Shown: positions 25,336-38,236 of the stretch, in pieces
How the letters are laid out: each line of letters starts with the position of its first letter
Position numbering within the stretch: position 1 is the first letter of the stretch
Source: Congeria kusceri
Taxonomy: Eukaryota > Mollusca > Bivalvia > Myida > Dreissenidae
Direction: 5' to 3'
Assembly: GCA_027627225.1 (NCBI GenBank)
Contig: CM051040.1
Coordinates: forward strand, 24,982,134 to 25,046,133
Length of the DNA: 64,000 bases
Made by a program: the position numbers and the translations under genes
Notes under the pieces: model-generated
What the model saw: the letters and a program-made list of their open reading frames with translations, nothing else
The model's database searches: none
Told to the model about the DNA's origin: nothing

Positions 25336-28298
25336 TATTATTAGGCTGATTCTTTATAAATAACCTTTAACAGAAATAGTCCGTTATTCGGCAGTTAGGG
25401 AGATAACACTTGTTTATACCTTTTCCCAGTTCATTTTAGACCATTATACCTGTTTGATTAATGTGCTATTGTAATGTGCGCGGGCATTTAGATGCGATTA
25501 TCCTGATTCAACAGGTGCGGTGTCTAGAATCGAAATATCGAACCAGAGCCTACAGCGTCTATGAAGTTTATTTTAAAAGACATTCACTTACAAAATTAAT
25601 TACAATGAGTTTGTTTTGCAGTTTATTTGACGTGAGATCAATAAGTCTATTTTGAAAGATTTCGAAATCATACGTGAATTGTTCGAAACAACGTCTTGCA
25701 CCTTAAATGTGCATCTGATATGTATGTATTATATGAATGTATATATTACACGTTTAAACCTACTTCTGCAATAGACAATAATAATAATCACAATGAAAGA
25801 CAGAATTTAAAGTACGTGACGTCCTTCGTGTTATAATAGCCTTTTTATTAGGTAATTCGAGAACCACCTTTACGAGTTATATTGTTACGACCTCAGGCCA
25901 ATAAGGCTGTCTTCAGCCCAATAACAAGGCCAATATTATTTCAACCAATTTATAACTTGCGTATTAATTGTACCATTTTTAATATATCTGATTTGACTGT
26001 GTTATGTTGTAATGTGTGTTTAACCTGAATAAATATACTAGTATATTAAATATACTACATATATCCATATTTGAACAGTATACCGGTAGATAAGCTTTGT
26101 TAAATCTTTGTTCTATACGTATAGTAACTTGTTTGCTCACTATAAATATTTGTTCAAGTGAATTGTGTTATGGGAAATATCGTGAATAAGGAAAAACACT
26201 GAATAGCAAAGTATTTTTGAATGCGTGAATCTGGTGAATCTGCAAGCAATATTTAATTTATTGGCTCTTCTGTAACAAATAGAAATATATAACACTCATT
26301 GTACCATTGAACCTTCATTCTAAAATAGATCTCTCTCTTGCCTGTGATTACATAATTATATGTATGTTCGATGCATGCGGTGTTTGACGTACAATGATTC
26401 ATTGTTAATACATTCTTCGTCATGTCTTTGTAAACAATTTTAACTACAATTATAAAATCCGTTATTTATTAAAGGTAAGAACACAATGTGCTATAAGCGG
26501 AAAGCAAAAGATTATCCGAGAATAGAAGGGATTGAAGACTTACATCTACGATATCTATTTGATTTTTATGTTCGCGGCAACAGCTGCGTATCATGATTTT
26601 TAAAACGCACGTTCAATTGTTTTAAAAGCAAATCTGAAGACGAAACAAAGCTGTTCAGTAACGAAGTACAGGCATATCCCGAGCGAGTTTTAAATGCCAT
26701 TGTTAGTATCTTAACACGCTGTGGCGCTTTGCAATGCTAAACAAATTGTTGGATTAAATTTAGCATTGAAATAAACAATTCGTATCCATGCATACGCCCA
26801 CATCATAGGGTGTAGCTATTGTAGAAATAAAGTTACGGAGACTAATACACCAAACAAACATAGGGCTGGCCCACAATAGGTCAGATTATTTCTACCACTC
26901 TAATGATTTAATCAGAAAATAGTGCTTTGATACACAGTCGGTGAATATAGCTGAACATGGCCCAGTGATATGCACAATAAATAAATTGACAGCTGTAACA
27001 AAATACATAATGTATTAGTTGATGGGGAATACCTAATTAGTCTCGAGGTTGTAGTCATTCACGCAATATCAAAAGATCTTAAGAGTTTATTTTGACGCCG
27101 ACTTATACCATAGACTGCTCCGTAGATGTGGATGTGAATACCGATATATGTTTTGCTTTTAATCAATACATATGAATTACTTTAATGTGGCAACTAACAA
27201 CATTATGTTGTTGATGAAGATCTATAAATTATTAAAATAAAGAATATAATCTGTCAAATAATTATTCTGTGAACATACTTTCATTAGACCCCTAGATAAA
27301 ATATATATTGGATAGTGAAACCTGTTTTTATTTTAAGAAACGTTGGTTTTTTCGTTATTTTGGGTTATTTGCCTTTTAATGATGTTTTTACAAATAAGTT
27401 CCATAGCAACGCGTCTTTCTTATACAGATAAATACTTGAGGACATGCAATATTATTAATACAAAAACATTCATTTAATACCTGGGGAATATTCAAATACA
27501 TTTTTGGAGGCCATTTGTTCGAAACTGGAAACCCTGCTAATTACGAATCATGTTATGTATGTCTTCCGTGTTCACGAGTGTTAACGGACGACTTATGACC
27601 CAGTGATCGGGGAGGTAAATGTGAAAGTCGGCTGAAGATGTATATCGTAGCAGACTATAAACCGAACCTTTACCTTTACCTTTTATTGATGGGCTGATTG
27701 CAAATAGTCAATTTAATGTCAATCATTTCGATAACACCTGATAAGGATCACGATATTAAAAGTTCACAGAGAATAATAAATATACTTTCAGCCGGATAGA
27801 AACGTTCATTCTTAAATGCGCGTACTCATGCTAATATAATACGCAGACATTGACGTAGGTAAAATCCAATGCGTTCCCAGGTGGTGACCCCAGGTTTAAA
27901 TAATATTTGTGTATTACATGTATGCAAAATGTTTATTTCGTGTCGTTTTCATTGTGATGTGTTGTCTTGGCAATGGGTCATTTGACTGAAATAAATGATC
28001 GCAGGATATTAATAAGGGTTTGTTTCCTAACGCAGTTTCAAATGTAGAATATTGTTATTATCATGGCAAATTATTTGACGTCGTCCACGCAAGACAGACT
28101 CTTTTTAAAACAAGTGTGCGCATATACAATGCGTCCTAAATACAAACTGTTTATATTAAAACAATAGAAAAAACTACAACATAGAATCAGATAGAAGAAT
28201 TCGTCAGATAGAAGAATTCGTAACACATTAAACTGTACACTCGAATATTATTGCGGAATAATATAACTTTCATAATGCACATTTAATATAATTTTAGG

Positions 28299-28421
28299 TT
28301 AATACACGGCTACGTTGCGTCTTTAGGCCGTATCGGCGCACCTTCGACAGAATTGGCCCGAGGACCAATAATTACGAAGGTGCGCCGATATGCCTAAAGG
28401 CGCAACAGAGCCGTGTTTTAA
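28299..28421. mobile_element. TTAA-bounded foldback element, S copy 2
   Basis: Counterpart of 8708-8830, with the same two arms and TTAA at both ends. One arm base differs and improves the pairing (GCACC in place of GCATC). Confidence 0.65.
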
Positions 28422-28486
28422 CCTTTTTATTACATACCTTCAACGCAAGTAGATTCAGCAAGATTTTAATTAGTTACATCAATTTA

Positions 28487-28913
28487 TTATACCAACGTAC
28501 TGTACTTTTTAAAGCAAATACGTTTAAATACGTTCAGCACCTCTGGCGGAATTTCAAACAGCTCTCTCTCTCTCTCTGCCACCTTTCTTTGAAGCCAGTT
28601 TTTTACCCGATTAACGTCCGATTTCGTTTTTTCTTTTGCTATCTTCATTTTTCATGAAATCAACAAATTCATAGATATCAATTTTTCGCTCATTGTCTTG
28701 AATATGGACGTCTAATTCCAACAAATAAGCTGCTAAAACGTTTAGAGTAAACTGCTCGGCAGCCATTTTGACGTTACTAATGACGTCAAGCGCAGTTAAC
28801 GACGGCGCGTGAAATCGATCGTATGCCATGCCCCTACCTGTGTCAGGCACGACAGCAAGTAGAAAGGCCATATCGGCATATCTTCTGTGTATGCCCGGAT
28901 TTTTCAAATCCAT
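28487..28913 (-). pseudogene. DUF3504/QRICH1-like remnant, S copy 2
   Basis: Counterpart of 8896-9322 with the same frame break after the residues NEIGR. In the first frame there are four amino-acid changes (Val to Phe, Glu to Asp, Asp to His, Asn to Asp) and two silent changes relative to copy 1, which looks like neutral drift. Family assignment is tentative. Confidence 0.4.
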
Positions 28914-30369
28914 ATCAGAAAGAAATCGACGTAATTTTGTTACTATTTATAGTAAGGTATGTAATAAGATTTACATATGACAGTACTTTATTTGTGTCAG
29001 TCATATTTATTTGGTACGATCGTAGAATCATTCAGTTGTGTAATCTTAACCAATCGCATCATGGAGTAAATTATAAGAACAAAGTCGGCATTAAATATAA
29101 GTACTATTCTGATAGAAAACATTAAAAGTGAATTAAATGTTACGATGTAATTCTTGGACCCTTAAAGGGACTGTGTACATGTGTCTAAAAAAGGGCATTG
29201 TGGCTAAAAAAAATCTAAAATTAAGAAATCAATACTGAAACAATATAACAATTAAAACAAGTAATATATCATAAGAAATGTTAACGCACTGTGAGATTAA
29301 AATCAATTCATGATATAGGTCGTGTTTGTTTGGGTCTTTTCTTGTTACATTTTGACGTCAAACTTGCGAGTAACTTCTACAACCATGTTTGGCACGCAGG
29401 GTTTTCCGCAGGCTTGTTTCGCCCGACGGGCCCGACATACCTTCAAAGCAGTTGGTCCTTTGAGGACATGCTTAAAAAACGCAGACATGCCTTAATTTTC
29501 AAAGCGACCACTCTTAATCCCTTTATCTAATTACACAGGTCTTTATTCGAAGGGTCATAAACGAACACCATATTGATCGATAAGGTCTCACTTCCATTAA
29601 TGCGATTGTCAAGTAACTGAACAGTGTAGTGCCGCCCACAACGATCTCATTAGCCATTCAAATAAGGCGATTTTAAAGGCGGAGTTTAGACCCTTATAAC
29701 AACTAAAAAGTGTTCGACAACAAATACTAGCGCTTGCCAGGAAAAGCGAACAAGCATTTATGAACATTTCGTTATTATATTTACCATTAAATAGTTTCGG
29801 AGTAATTCCCTAATCCATTTCACATTTTGACAATTAAAAATATTGAAACGAATAGTGTAATAAAGTACCTCATTTTAAAACACAATTTGACGTCGTCGAA
29901 CGTCATTTTGTTCACATAAACACTATGCAATTGAGCGCGCGATCAGTACGCGCACGTTTTTCGCGACCTTGTGCATGATGACATAGTTTTCGCGCGCTTT
30001 GTTGGAAAACACGCTTTTTACATGGAGATACATGACCGTATTTATTGTAGATTCGAACCGCGTATTCAAATATTTATTAACAATGTGATTTTTTCGGCAT
30101 TTACTGTCCGCATGTAGCATCCGTAAACAACTAATGAAAAAGAAAAGTTTTTGTAACATTTATCGGTCAAGACAGAATTTAAAAGAGGAAAAAGATAGGC
30201 TGTAAAACGAATCTTTATACCATGTAGGATTGAAAATCAATTTCCTAAATAATTTTTAAAAAATGCAGCCAAGTATATTTAATGTACACTGCCTTCAAAG
30301 ACGTTAGGTAAACACGTTTTATTCAGTGTAGAAAATCCCGGTAATTGTGATATTAGTAGGATAAATAAA

Positions 30370-30698
30370 ATGTTGCCGATATCGCGGAGGTGGGGGTCGG
30401 CGATTCGGCTGAAATCGGAGAGGTGGGTTCAAGCGTTTAAGTACATTTCGGGGAAGTGGGGTCGGGCTATGCGGCCGATTGCGAACGATCTCGGGGGGAA
30501 GGGGTGTCGGGACCGATATTTTTCACGGGGAGAGGGGGCTGGTGCGGGGATGCCGACAAACCTTCAAGAAATCCTGCGAGAAACCCTGGCACGTGCATTT
30601 CCAACAACTACAATAGCGTAGATGGTACAGCGCCGTCAATAGGCATTTATTCTAAGGACGCCGAAGTCGTGAATTCGATACCCACTCTGGGTTTTTGA
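30370..30698 (+). repeat. GC-rich SINE-like element, S copy 2
   Basis: Counterpart of 10780-11110. The B-box-like ATTCGATACC is at 30673-30682 and the A-box-like TGGTACAGCGC is about 50 bases upstream. Both boxes are unchanged from copy 1, while the GC-rich part has several substitutions. Confidence 0.45.
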
Positions 30699-32945
30699 AA
30701 CCATTAAGCCTCGATATATTCCTAACAAAAGCAGTCCAACATCAGAAATACACGAAATAATGGCACATGATATGTTTAGAAAATTAGCGCATTTTTATCG
30801 CATTGCGCTTTGTGGTTTTTGTCTGGAAGTGCATTCCATAAATGATTTCAGACACACACCTATTAACAGTAGCTGTTTCATTTGCAACTGAACAGATTAC
30901 GATACAATAACATTACAAAGGCATTCTTTTTCTGCTCTGTTACAGAGAATATTAGGGTTTGTTAGTTCTGAAGCTTAAGTGTTTGAAGTTAAGACATGTT
31001 TTGACATTAAAAAATAGGAAACTCTGTAAAAACTCGTACTTCCCTTTAATGAACGAAATGATCATTTACATACTGCGAATTTATCTTAAGAATGTGTGAA
31101 TGTGTGAATGTGTGAACATATTGCATATGTTTGTCAGAACATGTAGTGTGATCTATTTTATATTGCATATGTTTGTCAGAACATGTAGTGTGATCTATTT
31201 TATAATAACAAAACATATAGCACTTTTTAATTCATCAATGTTGATATGGACTGATAGCCATAAGAACATATATTTAACGACTGAATAAAAACGATAAAAC
31301 GAAAGAATTTGACACATACACACGAATGTGCACTTTTGGGAATAATGGACACGAAAATATATAAGCAGAATGTGCAACACCTTTTTTCGAGTATATGACA
31401 AAATTAGTGCGTTGTAAATGTATTGAAAATGCTACATTATTAATCAAAATGAATTACTGTATTTGCTATACTTTCCACATATTCTAATAACTATTTCGTA
31501 GGTCATCTGATAAATCTAGTAACGAACCAGGTTATTTATCTCTTAACTTCCATGTCTGCATAGTTCAATAAATCACATAGATGGGCTGATTGCAAAACGT
31601 CAATTTAATGCCAATCATTTCGATAACAAGTGATAAGGATCGCGATGGTAAAAGATCACACAGAACAATCAATATATAATTTCAGCCTGATAGGAACGTT
31701 CATTCCTTATTATTGTTGTTAGTTGTTCTCTGATTACAAATGTGGATTTCCTCACAATTCCATCAGCACATAACATTTTACCCTTTTACAAAACATAATT
31801 TCAGTTCAAATAATTATAAATCAGGAGCCGATTAACCTTGATATTTACAGCAAATGCAATGCACCCTCGCTGGTAGCGCAAGCCAATATATGACGGAGTT
31901 ATGCATGCTTCATTTAGTAAATTAATTTATTGTTTGTTTGTTTTTAAATCGCGTTGTGGTTTTGATTGGTTGGAAATATATTCCACTACTGTAGTAAATA
32001 CAGTTAATAAATCAAATATATTTAAAATGTTAAATCGCGTGAAATTATTATTGTATAACAATGCAATAACCTTATAAATTAAACTTTGGTAACAATGTTT
32101 TCAACTGTTTAACTATCAAATGATGTGCGACCAAATGACTTACAGAGATCGCAAATCATACCATAAATATTATTAAATTCAGATAATATGAGATGCAATG
32201 TGTTTAACCCGTACTTATGCGTAAATTTCTAGTCCTTAATATTTGGATGTTTAAAAAGTATCAATTTAAAAGTTTGCTTTAATCTATGTTTAAATTGTTT
32301 ATGTTTAATGTACTGGGCACAAATAATGCGCATATACATATTAACAGTACATATGATATTTGCGGCTAAACAGAACCTCGAGTAATTATATTACGAAAGC
32401 ACATGTATGTAAAGTTTAATTATCGCAGTTACTTAGAACGATGAAACAAAATATTCCGAGTAAACATTTAAATTAAATAATATTTTGCTTAGACACTTTC
32501 ATTGTTTCGCGGAACACGCAGCACATATATACAAAATAATCATATGCATGTCATTAAATACATTCGGTTTGACGGATTTACAAGAGATGCATCAATAAAA
32601 TAAATACAATAAGTCAGTTACTTTAACATCTTAATTTAATACAATATGGTTTTTCATCATATTTGCTGTTTTCGTAGTTCGTGAAAACTTGTAACTAGTT
32701 GTGTAAACAAAGCATGTGATATATTAACGCAATTTGGAAAGCTTTTACGTTATACAATGAGGAGAAAAGTTGTATTTCGAAACGAATGTATTTATCTTAT
32801 TTCTAATCATTTATCTCTGACTTGTATGGGGTGTCATATCATGGGCATATTCAATTTACAATTCTTTCAAATGCATATATACATATATAAACTTCGCACA
32901 TTGATTTCAATACATTCGCCCAACTTGTTTGTATTATATATTCAG

Positions 32946-33143
32946 GTGATTAAAATGAGTTTCAATTTAGATACAACTGTTTATACCAACGTACAACGTG
33001 GAACCCATTACCGACTGCGTAAACAAATAGATAAAATATGCACTATTCAATTAGTGAACTATTTACGCAATGGTGGTATTTTGGCGTATCCAGTAACGGA
33101 TTCCTTTGTCATGTATACTATTCACCTTATTGGCACACAATAA
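32946..33143 (+). CDS. Candidate terminal exon, S copy 2
   Basis: Counterpart of 14104-14301, with the same CAG acceptor-like border (ends 32945) and TAA. The open frame is extended upstream in this copy (to 32757) because a base deletion opens the preceding sequence, which argues that the upstream part is not coding. No family recognised. Confidence 0.25.
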   Translation: MIKMSFNLDTTVYTNVQRGTHYRLRKQIDKICTIQLVNYLRNGGILAYPVTDSFVMYTIHLIGTQ

Positions 33144-36100
33144 TACATTGACATAAACGTAAGATTGAACATATCAGATAATATTATCTCATGTTAGTGT
33201 AAATGCACACATAATGAGATAGGACAGCATTACGTTTTGTTAATATTTTGTTCGTTTTTTCCACTAATAGTAATATTTCTAAAATGTCGATACCTATTAC
33301 AAAAAAACAATTTTCAGTTCAGGCAACATTCACAATTTTCCAGTGTATGGTAATGACACAGTTGCCTTTATATAAATTGGTCGTATATTTTATATACATG
33401 GCACGTTTGGAATGTTTAAGTTTATGAAGCTAAAAACCGAATAGTATCATCAACATAAAACAACCACTTTAATATAAAATTGCAGTGTGCATATTTACGA
33501 GCTATTTTGTTCTTTTGCAGTTTTCGTATATCTGCTATTATATATATCTATATGGTCATGTTATTTTCACAATTAACATTACAAACATGTTTAAAAACAA
33601 CCTTATTTTAACATTGTGGAATATAGAAAATATTTATTATCCCGAATTGGATGAGCAACAATTTTTGTGTATTGATTAATGTGTTCTGTACAAAACACTT
33701 CGCATCTCCAAGTCCAATTTATTTCCCTGAGTAGACATCTGGGTTTTTTCGCACACAGATCTATCAACACATAACAGTTTACAATATAAAATAAACCTAT
33801 TTTCAGGTCCAATATTTATAAATCATAAATCTAGAGTTATTTAGCCTTGATATTTGTCCAGCAAACGCAGTGTATCTTCGCATGCAGCTCTCGCCAATAC
33901 TAGTTGGAATCACGCATGCTACATTTAGTTAATTAACTTGTGTTTAGAAAATCGCGGTGCGTATTGTTTTTGTTTGTTTGGAATTGTATTCCAAAACAAT
34001 ATAAGTAAGTCGTATCACCAATACGAATACGACTTACTTATTAACAATATGCTATATGCGACTGAATAGAACTCGGGAAAGTAACATGTGTCGCATATTA
34101 ACCAACAAAAATACATTTCGACCACATATGTGATTTGTGTACATAAGTATTACTTAACACAATCCTGTGTTTATGACACTAATGTTCAATTTATGACTGA
34201 TCAGATATGTAAAGCGTTTAGCGGTATACTTAATAAAAACATAGTATTATGACGTCACGATGGTTTTAATTACTTTAACAAATTTAATTTGATACAAATA
34301 TAGATAAAGTCGTAAAGCGCCTTCGTATATAATATGTTCCAACTTACAACCATGTGTACAGACCATGAGTGTGGATTTTTTAGTTAAGCGGGACAAAATC
34401 GTACGTTATAAAACAAGATGCAACCACGTATTTCGAAAAAGAAATTTTTCTGGTTCATAATTATTTCTCTCTGACATGTATGAGGTGTCATGAACATATT
34501 ACAGGCCTGTTGTAACAAATACACGTCGCTCATTATTTCGATGCAGTCCCCCAACAGGTGTATATAATTTCATGTAATTGTGCTACAAAATAGATAAACC
34601 TACAAAAACAAGGTTGTAATTACCAAAGGCATAACGGATGGGATAAAATAAATGCATTATTCAATTAGCAAAAATATGTACCAGTGAATGATACTTGAAT
34701 GCACATCGAAGCGTTAAACAGGATTGACTACACTACAATTTATTCACCTAGGAAATATTAATCAAACCCTATATAGTACATGTAACTATGTTATAATAAT
34801 GTTCACACATTGTCAAACTTAAAAAAAATCAAAATATAAAAGACACCTCCAAATTTAATCTTTTTGCATGTTAATGGTTCGATAGTAAATTAATTAGAAC
34901 ATATATTAAGTCAACATTCATTATCAGACAGAGATTTCGGCCATTACAAACCATAGGAAAGAATCCCCAAACATCTCTTACAAAGCATCTAGTATGTCGT
35001 TTAATGAACAAATCGACCAAATTACATAATGCGATTATAACGTGAAATGTGTTTTCTGTTTCATTGTATCGATTGGATCATTTCGATCTTTTGATAAGAA
35101 ACATGTCTCATGGAGGTGCTGTCAAATAGACGCGTTCCTGTTTCAAGCAATTTGTCACTAAAATTACATTAGTGATTTACCTGACATTGCACGTGTATTT
35201 TTAAAATACCGTGCAAGTCGTGTATAATCATCATCTGTAGACTTTTGGCTGTTATTAGACTACGCACCTACTAAAGTAATAAAATCACATCTTAGTGTTA
35301 ACCCTGTATGCAACAGCTCATTATTCAAACTGTAAAAAGCCATTCTGCAAGCTTTTTGGATTGACATTGCCACTGTGACATTGTAATTTTCATACCAAAG
35401 ATGCAACATTGGCTAAATTCATATGGAAATAGTATAGTATGCTTTCAGAGTGTAGTAAATCGCAATTACCAATAATCTGTATTGATCAACTATTGCATGC
35501 GATAACCAAATCCATTAAAATAATACATTATTACCGTCTAATTATCCAAGTTAGCAGCCGTATACACCAATGATAATATAATTATAATTTATCAATGTGG
35601 TAATTCGTAAGTGGGTAGATGTATAAACTGTCAAATGATTAAAAGTATGCTAGTATAAAGTATGTTTCAGTGACATATTCAGAATGGCTACCCAACTTAT
35701 TATTATAATTAGAACAGCACTAAATACAATATCACATATTGAATTATTTATAATAAGCCATTAGTAATTACTTTCGTTTGAGTGCAGAAAGCAATGTTTC
35801 TGTTTGTCCAATTTTCATTCGCTAAATTATAACCATTAGCTACGAAACAAGTATTTATGGTTCTGAAATCTTGTGTCTCCCAATATTATGACGTAAAAAC
35901 ACCAATTACAGAAAACATAAAACACCGACCACTATTTCAATCATAAGTACACACCCAGCTCCATTATACACGCACATACAAAATCTCCTATCTATTAATA
36001 TCTTACAAGAAGTAGTATACCAATACTACTGCCAGACGTTAGAAAGCATAAAGCCGTCTATCAGTTGTGCTCCATTGCCCGCTAACAATTCGTTGTTGAA

Positions 36101-36177
36101 ACGGTGAAAGCAGCTGTTGAAGGCATTTCAACTCTCTCTCACATGATCGTCCGATACTCTGTGGCACCAACAAAAAT

Positions 36178-37587
36178 ATGAACATGGTTCGGATTGTCAA
36201 GGTGTGCAAACTGTTTGCGCGTATAAAAAATAATTGGCTGATGCATGGGAAAATAGTATATTTAACTTATAATATGCTAGTATGCCGTAATCAAAGGGTC
36301 ATTAGATTCCGGCTAGATAAACGTTTATACAATAATATGCTAGTATGCCGTAATCAAAGGGTCATTAGATTCCGGCTAGATAAACGTTTATACAATAATA
36401 TGCTAGTATGCCGTAATCAAAGGGTCATTAGATTCCGGCTAGATAAACGTTTATACAATAATATGCTAGTATGCCGTAATCAAAGGGTCATTAGATTCCG
36501 GCTAGATAAACGTTTATACAATAATATGCTAGTATGCCATAATCAAAGGGTCATTAGATTCCGGCTAGATAAACGTTTATACAATAATATGCTAGTATGC
36601 CGTAATCAAAGGGTCATTAGATTCCGGCTAGATAAACGTTTATGCAATAATATGCTAGTATGCCGTAATCAAAGGGTCATTAGATTCCGGCTAGATAAAC
36701 GTTTATACAATAATATGCTAGTATGCCGTAATCAAAGGGTCATTAGATTCCGGCTAGATAAACGTTTATACAATAATATGCTAGTATGCCGTAATCAAAG
36801 GGTCATTAGATTCCGGCTAGATAAACGTTTATACAATAATATGCTAGTATGCCGTAATCAAAGGGTCATTAGATTCCGGCTAGATAAACGTTTATACAAT
36901 AATATGCTAGTATGCCGTAATCAAAGGGTCATTAGATTCCGGCTAGATAAACGTTTATACAATAATATGCTAGTATGCCGTAATCAAAGGGTCATTAGAT
37001 TCCGGCTAGATAAACGTTTATACAATAATATGCTAATATGCCGTAATCAAAGGGTCATTAGATTCCGGCTAGATAAACGTTTATACAATAATATGCTAGT
37101 ATGCCGTAATCAAAGGGTCATTAGATTCCGGCTAGATAAACGTTTATACAATAATATGCTAGTATGCCGTAATCAAAGGGTCCTTATATTCCGGCTAGAT
37201 AAAAGTTTATACAATAATATGCTAGTATGCCGTAATCAATGGGTCATTAGATTCCGGCTAGATAAACGTTTATACAATAATATGCTAGTATGCCGTAATC
37301 AATGGGTCATTAGATTCCGGCTAGATAAACGTTTATACAATAATATGCTAGTATGCCGTAATCAATGGGTCAGTAGATTCCGGCTAGATAAACGTTTATA
37401 CACTAATATGCTAGTATGCCGTAATCAAAGGGTCATTAGATTCCGGCTAGATAAACGTTTATACACTTATATGCTAGTATGCCGTAATCAAAGGGTCATT
37501 AGATTCCGGCTAGATAAACGTTTATACAATAATATGCTCAGGGTTATTGACATACCCTCATGGCAACATAGTAGTATCGCATTTTAG
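36178..37587 (+). repeat. 63-bp minisatellite, twenty units, forming a 469-codon frame
   Basis: The frame is 32 leader codons, twenty 21-codon units (36274-37533) and 17 trailing codons. The unit encodes MLVCRNQRVIRFRLDKRLYNN-type residues. Most units are identical at the DNA level; variants cluster in units 15-19 (for example CAATGGGTC for CAAAGGGTC in units 16-18), with isolated changes in units 5, 6 and 13. Copy 1 of S has one unit with the same leader and tail. The open frame follows from a unit length divisible by three and no stop in one phase. I see no signal peptide, domain or splice context supporting a protein. Confidence 0.9.
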
Positions 37588-37724
37588 GTCCTACATGATT
37601 TTCGTATATATATTTGATTCAAATGTGTATGTATTACCAATTAAAACGTGTTAGAGAGTTATCGAATTCCTTTTATCAATATGTTTCCGCATTCATTAAG
37701 TTAATAAAGTGTGACATGTAAACA

Positions 37725-37986
37725 GGGTCCGTATCCACAAAGCTCCTTAGTGAAAAGTTAAGTAAATTTCTTAAAATTATAAAACTCCTTAAGTCTTTGA
37801 CTTATTCATTTACCGTTTGTTTTGTCTTCAATGGTTTTAATCTGATGAAGAATCCACCGATGCTTCTGTTATTTGCACATTTTAAATATAAATTATTGAT
37901 TTTCACGTGGAAAATTGTATTTGATTTTTCACTTAAATATGACTTAAGTTAAATATTTTTCTAAGGAGCTTTGTGGATATGGTCCC
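37725..37986. mobile_element. MITE with 26-bp inverted ends, S copy 2
   Basis: Counterpart of 17700-17961 with the same termini and a few internal substitutions. It lies about 190 bases after the last 63-bp unit. Confidence 0.75.
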
Positions 37987-38236
37987 AGGTATTTATCTTC
38001 ATGGTGAATAAAAAAGCAAACACATGCCATCATTAAAGGTAACAAAGATGGCAATCAAATAATAAAATATGTCATTTTGCAGATGAACATGAATACTGTC
38101 AAAATTAACAAGTATTATAATTATATGATGTAGCAATGTGTATATAATATAATACCGTCACAATGTTTTGTTAATTAAAACAATCTACGGTAAAATTATT
38201 AGTGATAATTACAAATCGATTTCAACGTTCAATTGC

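Larger units (their letters stand above)
24458..25950. repeat. Inverted repeat B, left arm
   Basis: Reverse complement of 39669-41845. It contains, reading on the minus strand, the flank, one 121-bp unit (about 25325-25440) and the 5' part of the PLE. The right arm has seven 121-bp units where this arm has one. The inner end at 25950 abuts S copy 2 with about two shared bases (TT) at the junction. Confidence 0.93.
25949..38236. repeat. Segmental duplication block S, copy 2
   Basis: Direct repeat of 6444-18210. It starts at TTTATAACTTGCG directly after inverted arm B and continues past 38236 into sequence that copy 1 lacks but the older copy near 58030 shares, so copy 2 keeps the ancestral right flank. 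Copy-2-specific changes: a 68-bp insertion at 27410-27477, a 17-bp tandem duplication at about 28188-28221, loss of the 780-bp segment at 31090-31114, and the 63-bp expansion at 36274. Confidence 0.95.

Noticed and set aside
36178..37587. A 469-codon frame as a repetitive protein gene
   Set aside because: Copy 1 of the same locus has one unit in a 70-codon frame, and the older copy does not conserve the peptide. A minisatellite explains it.
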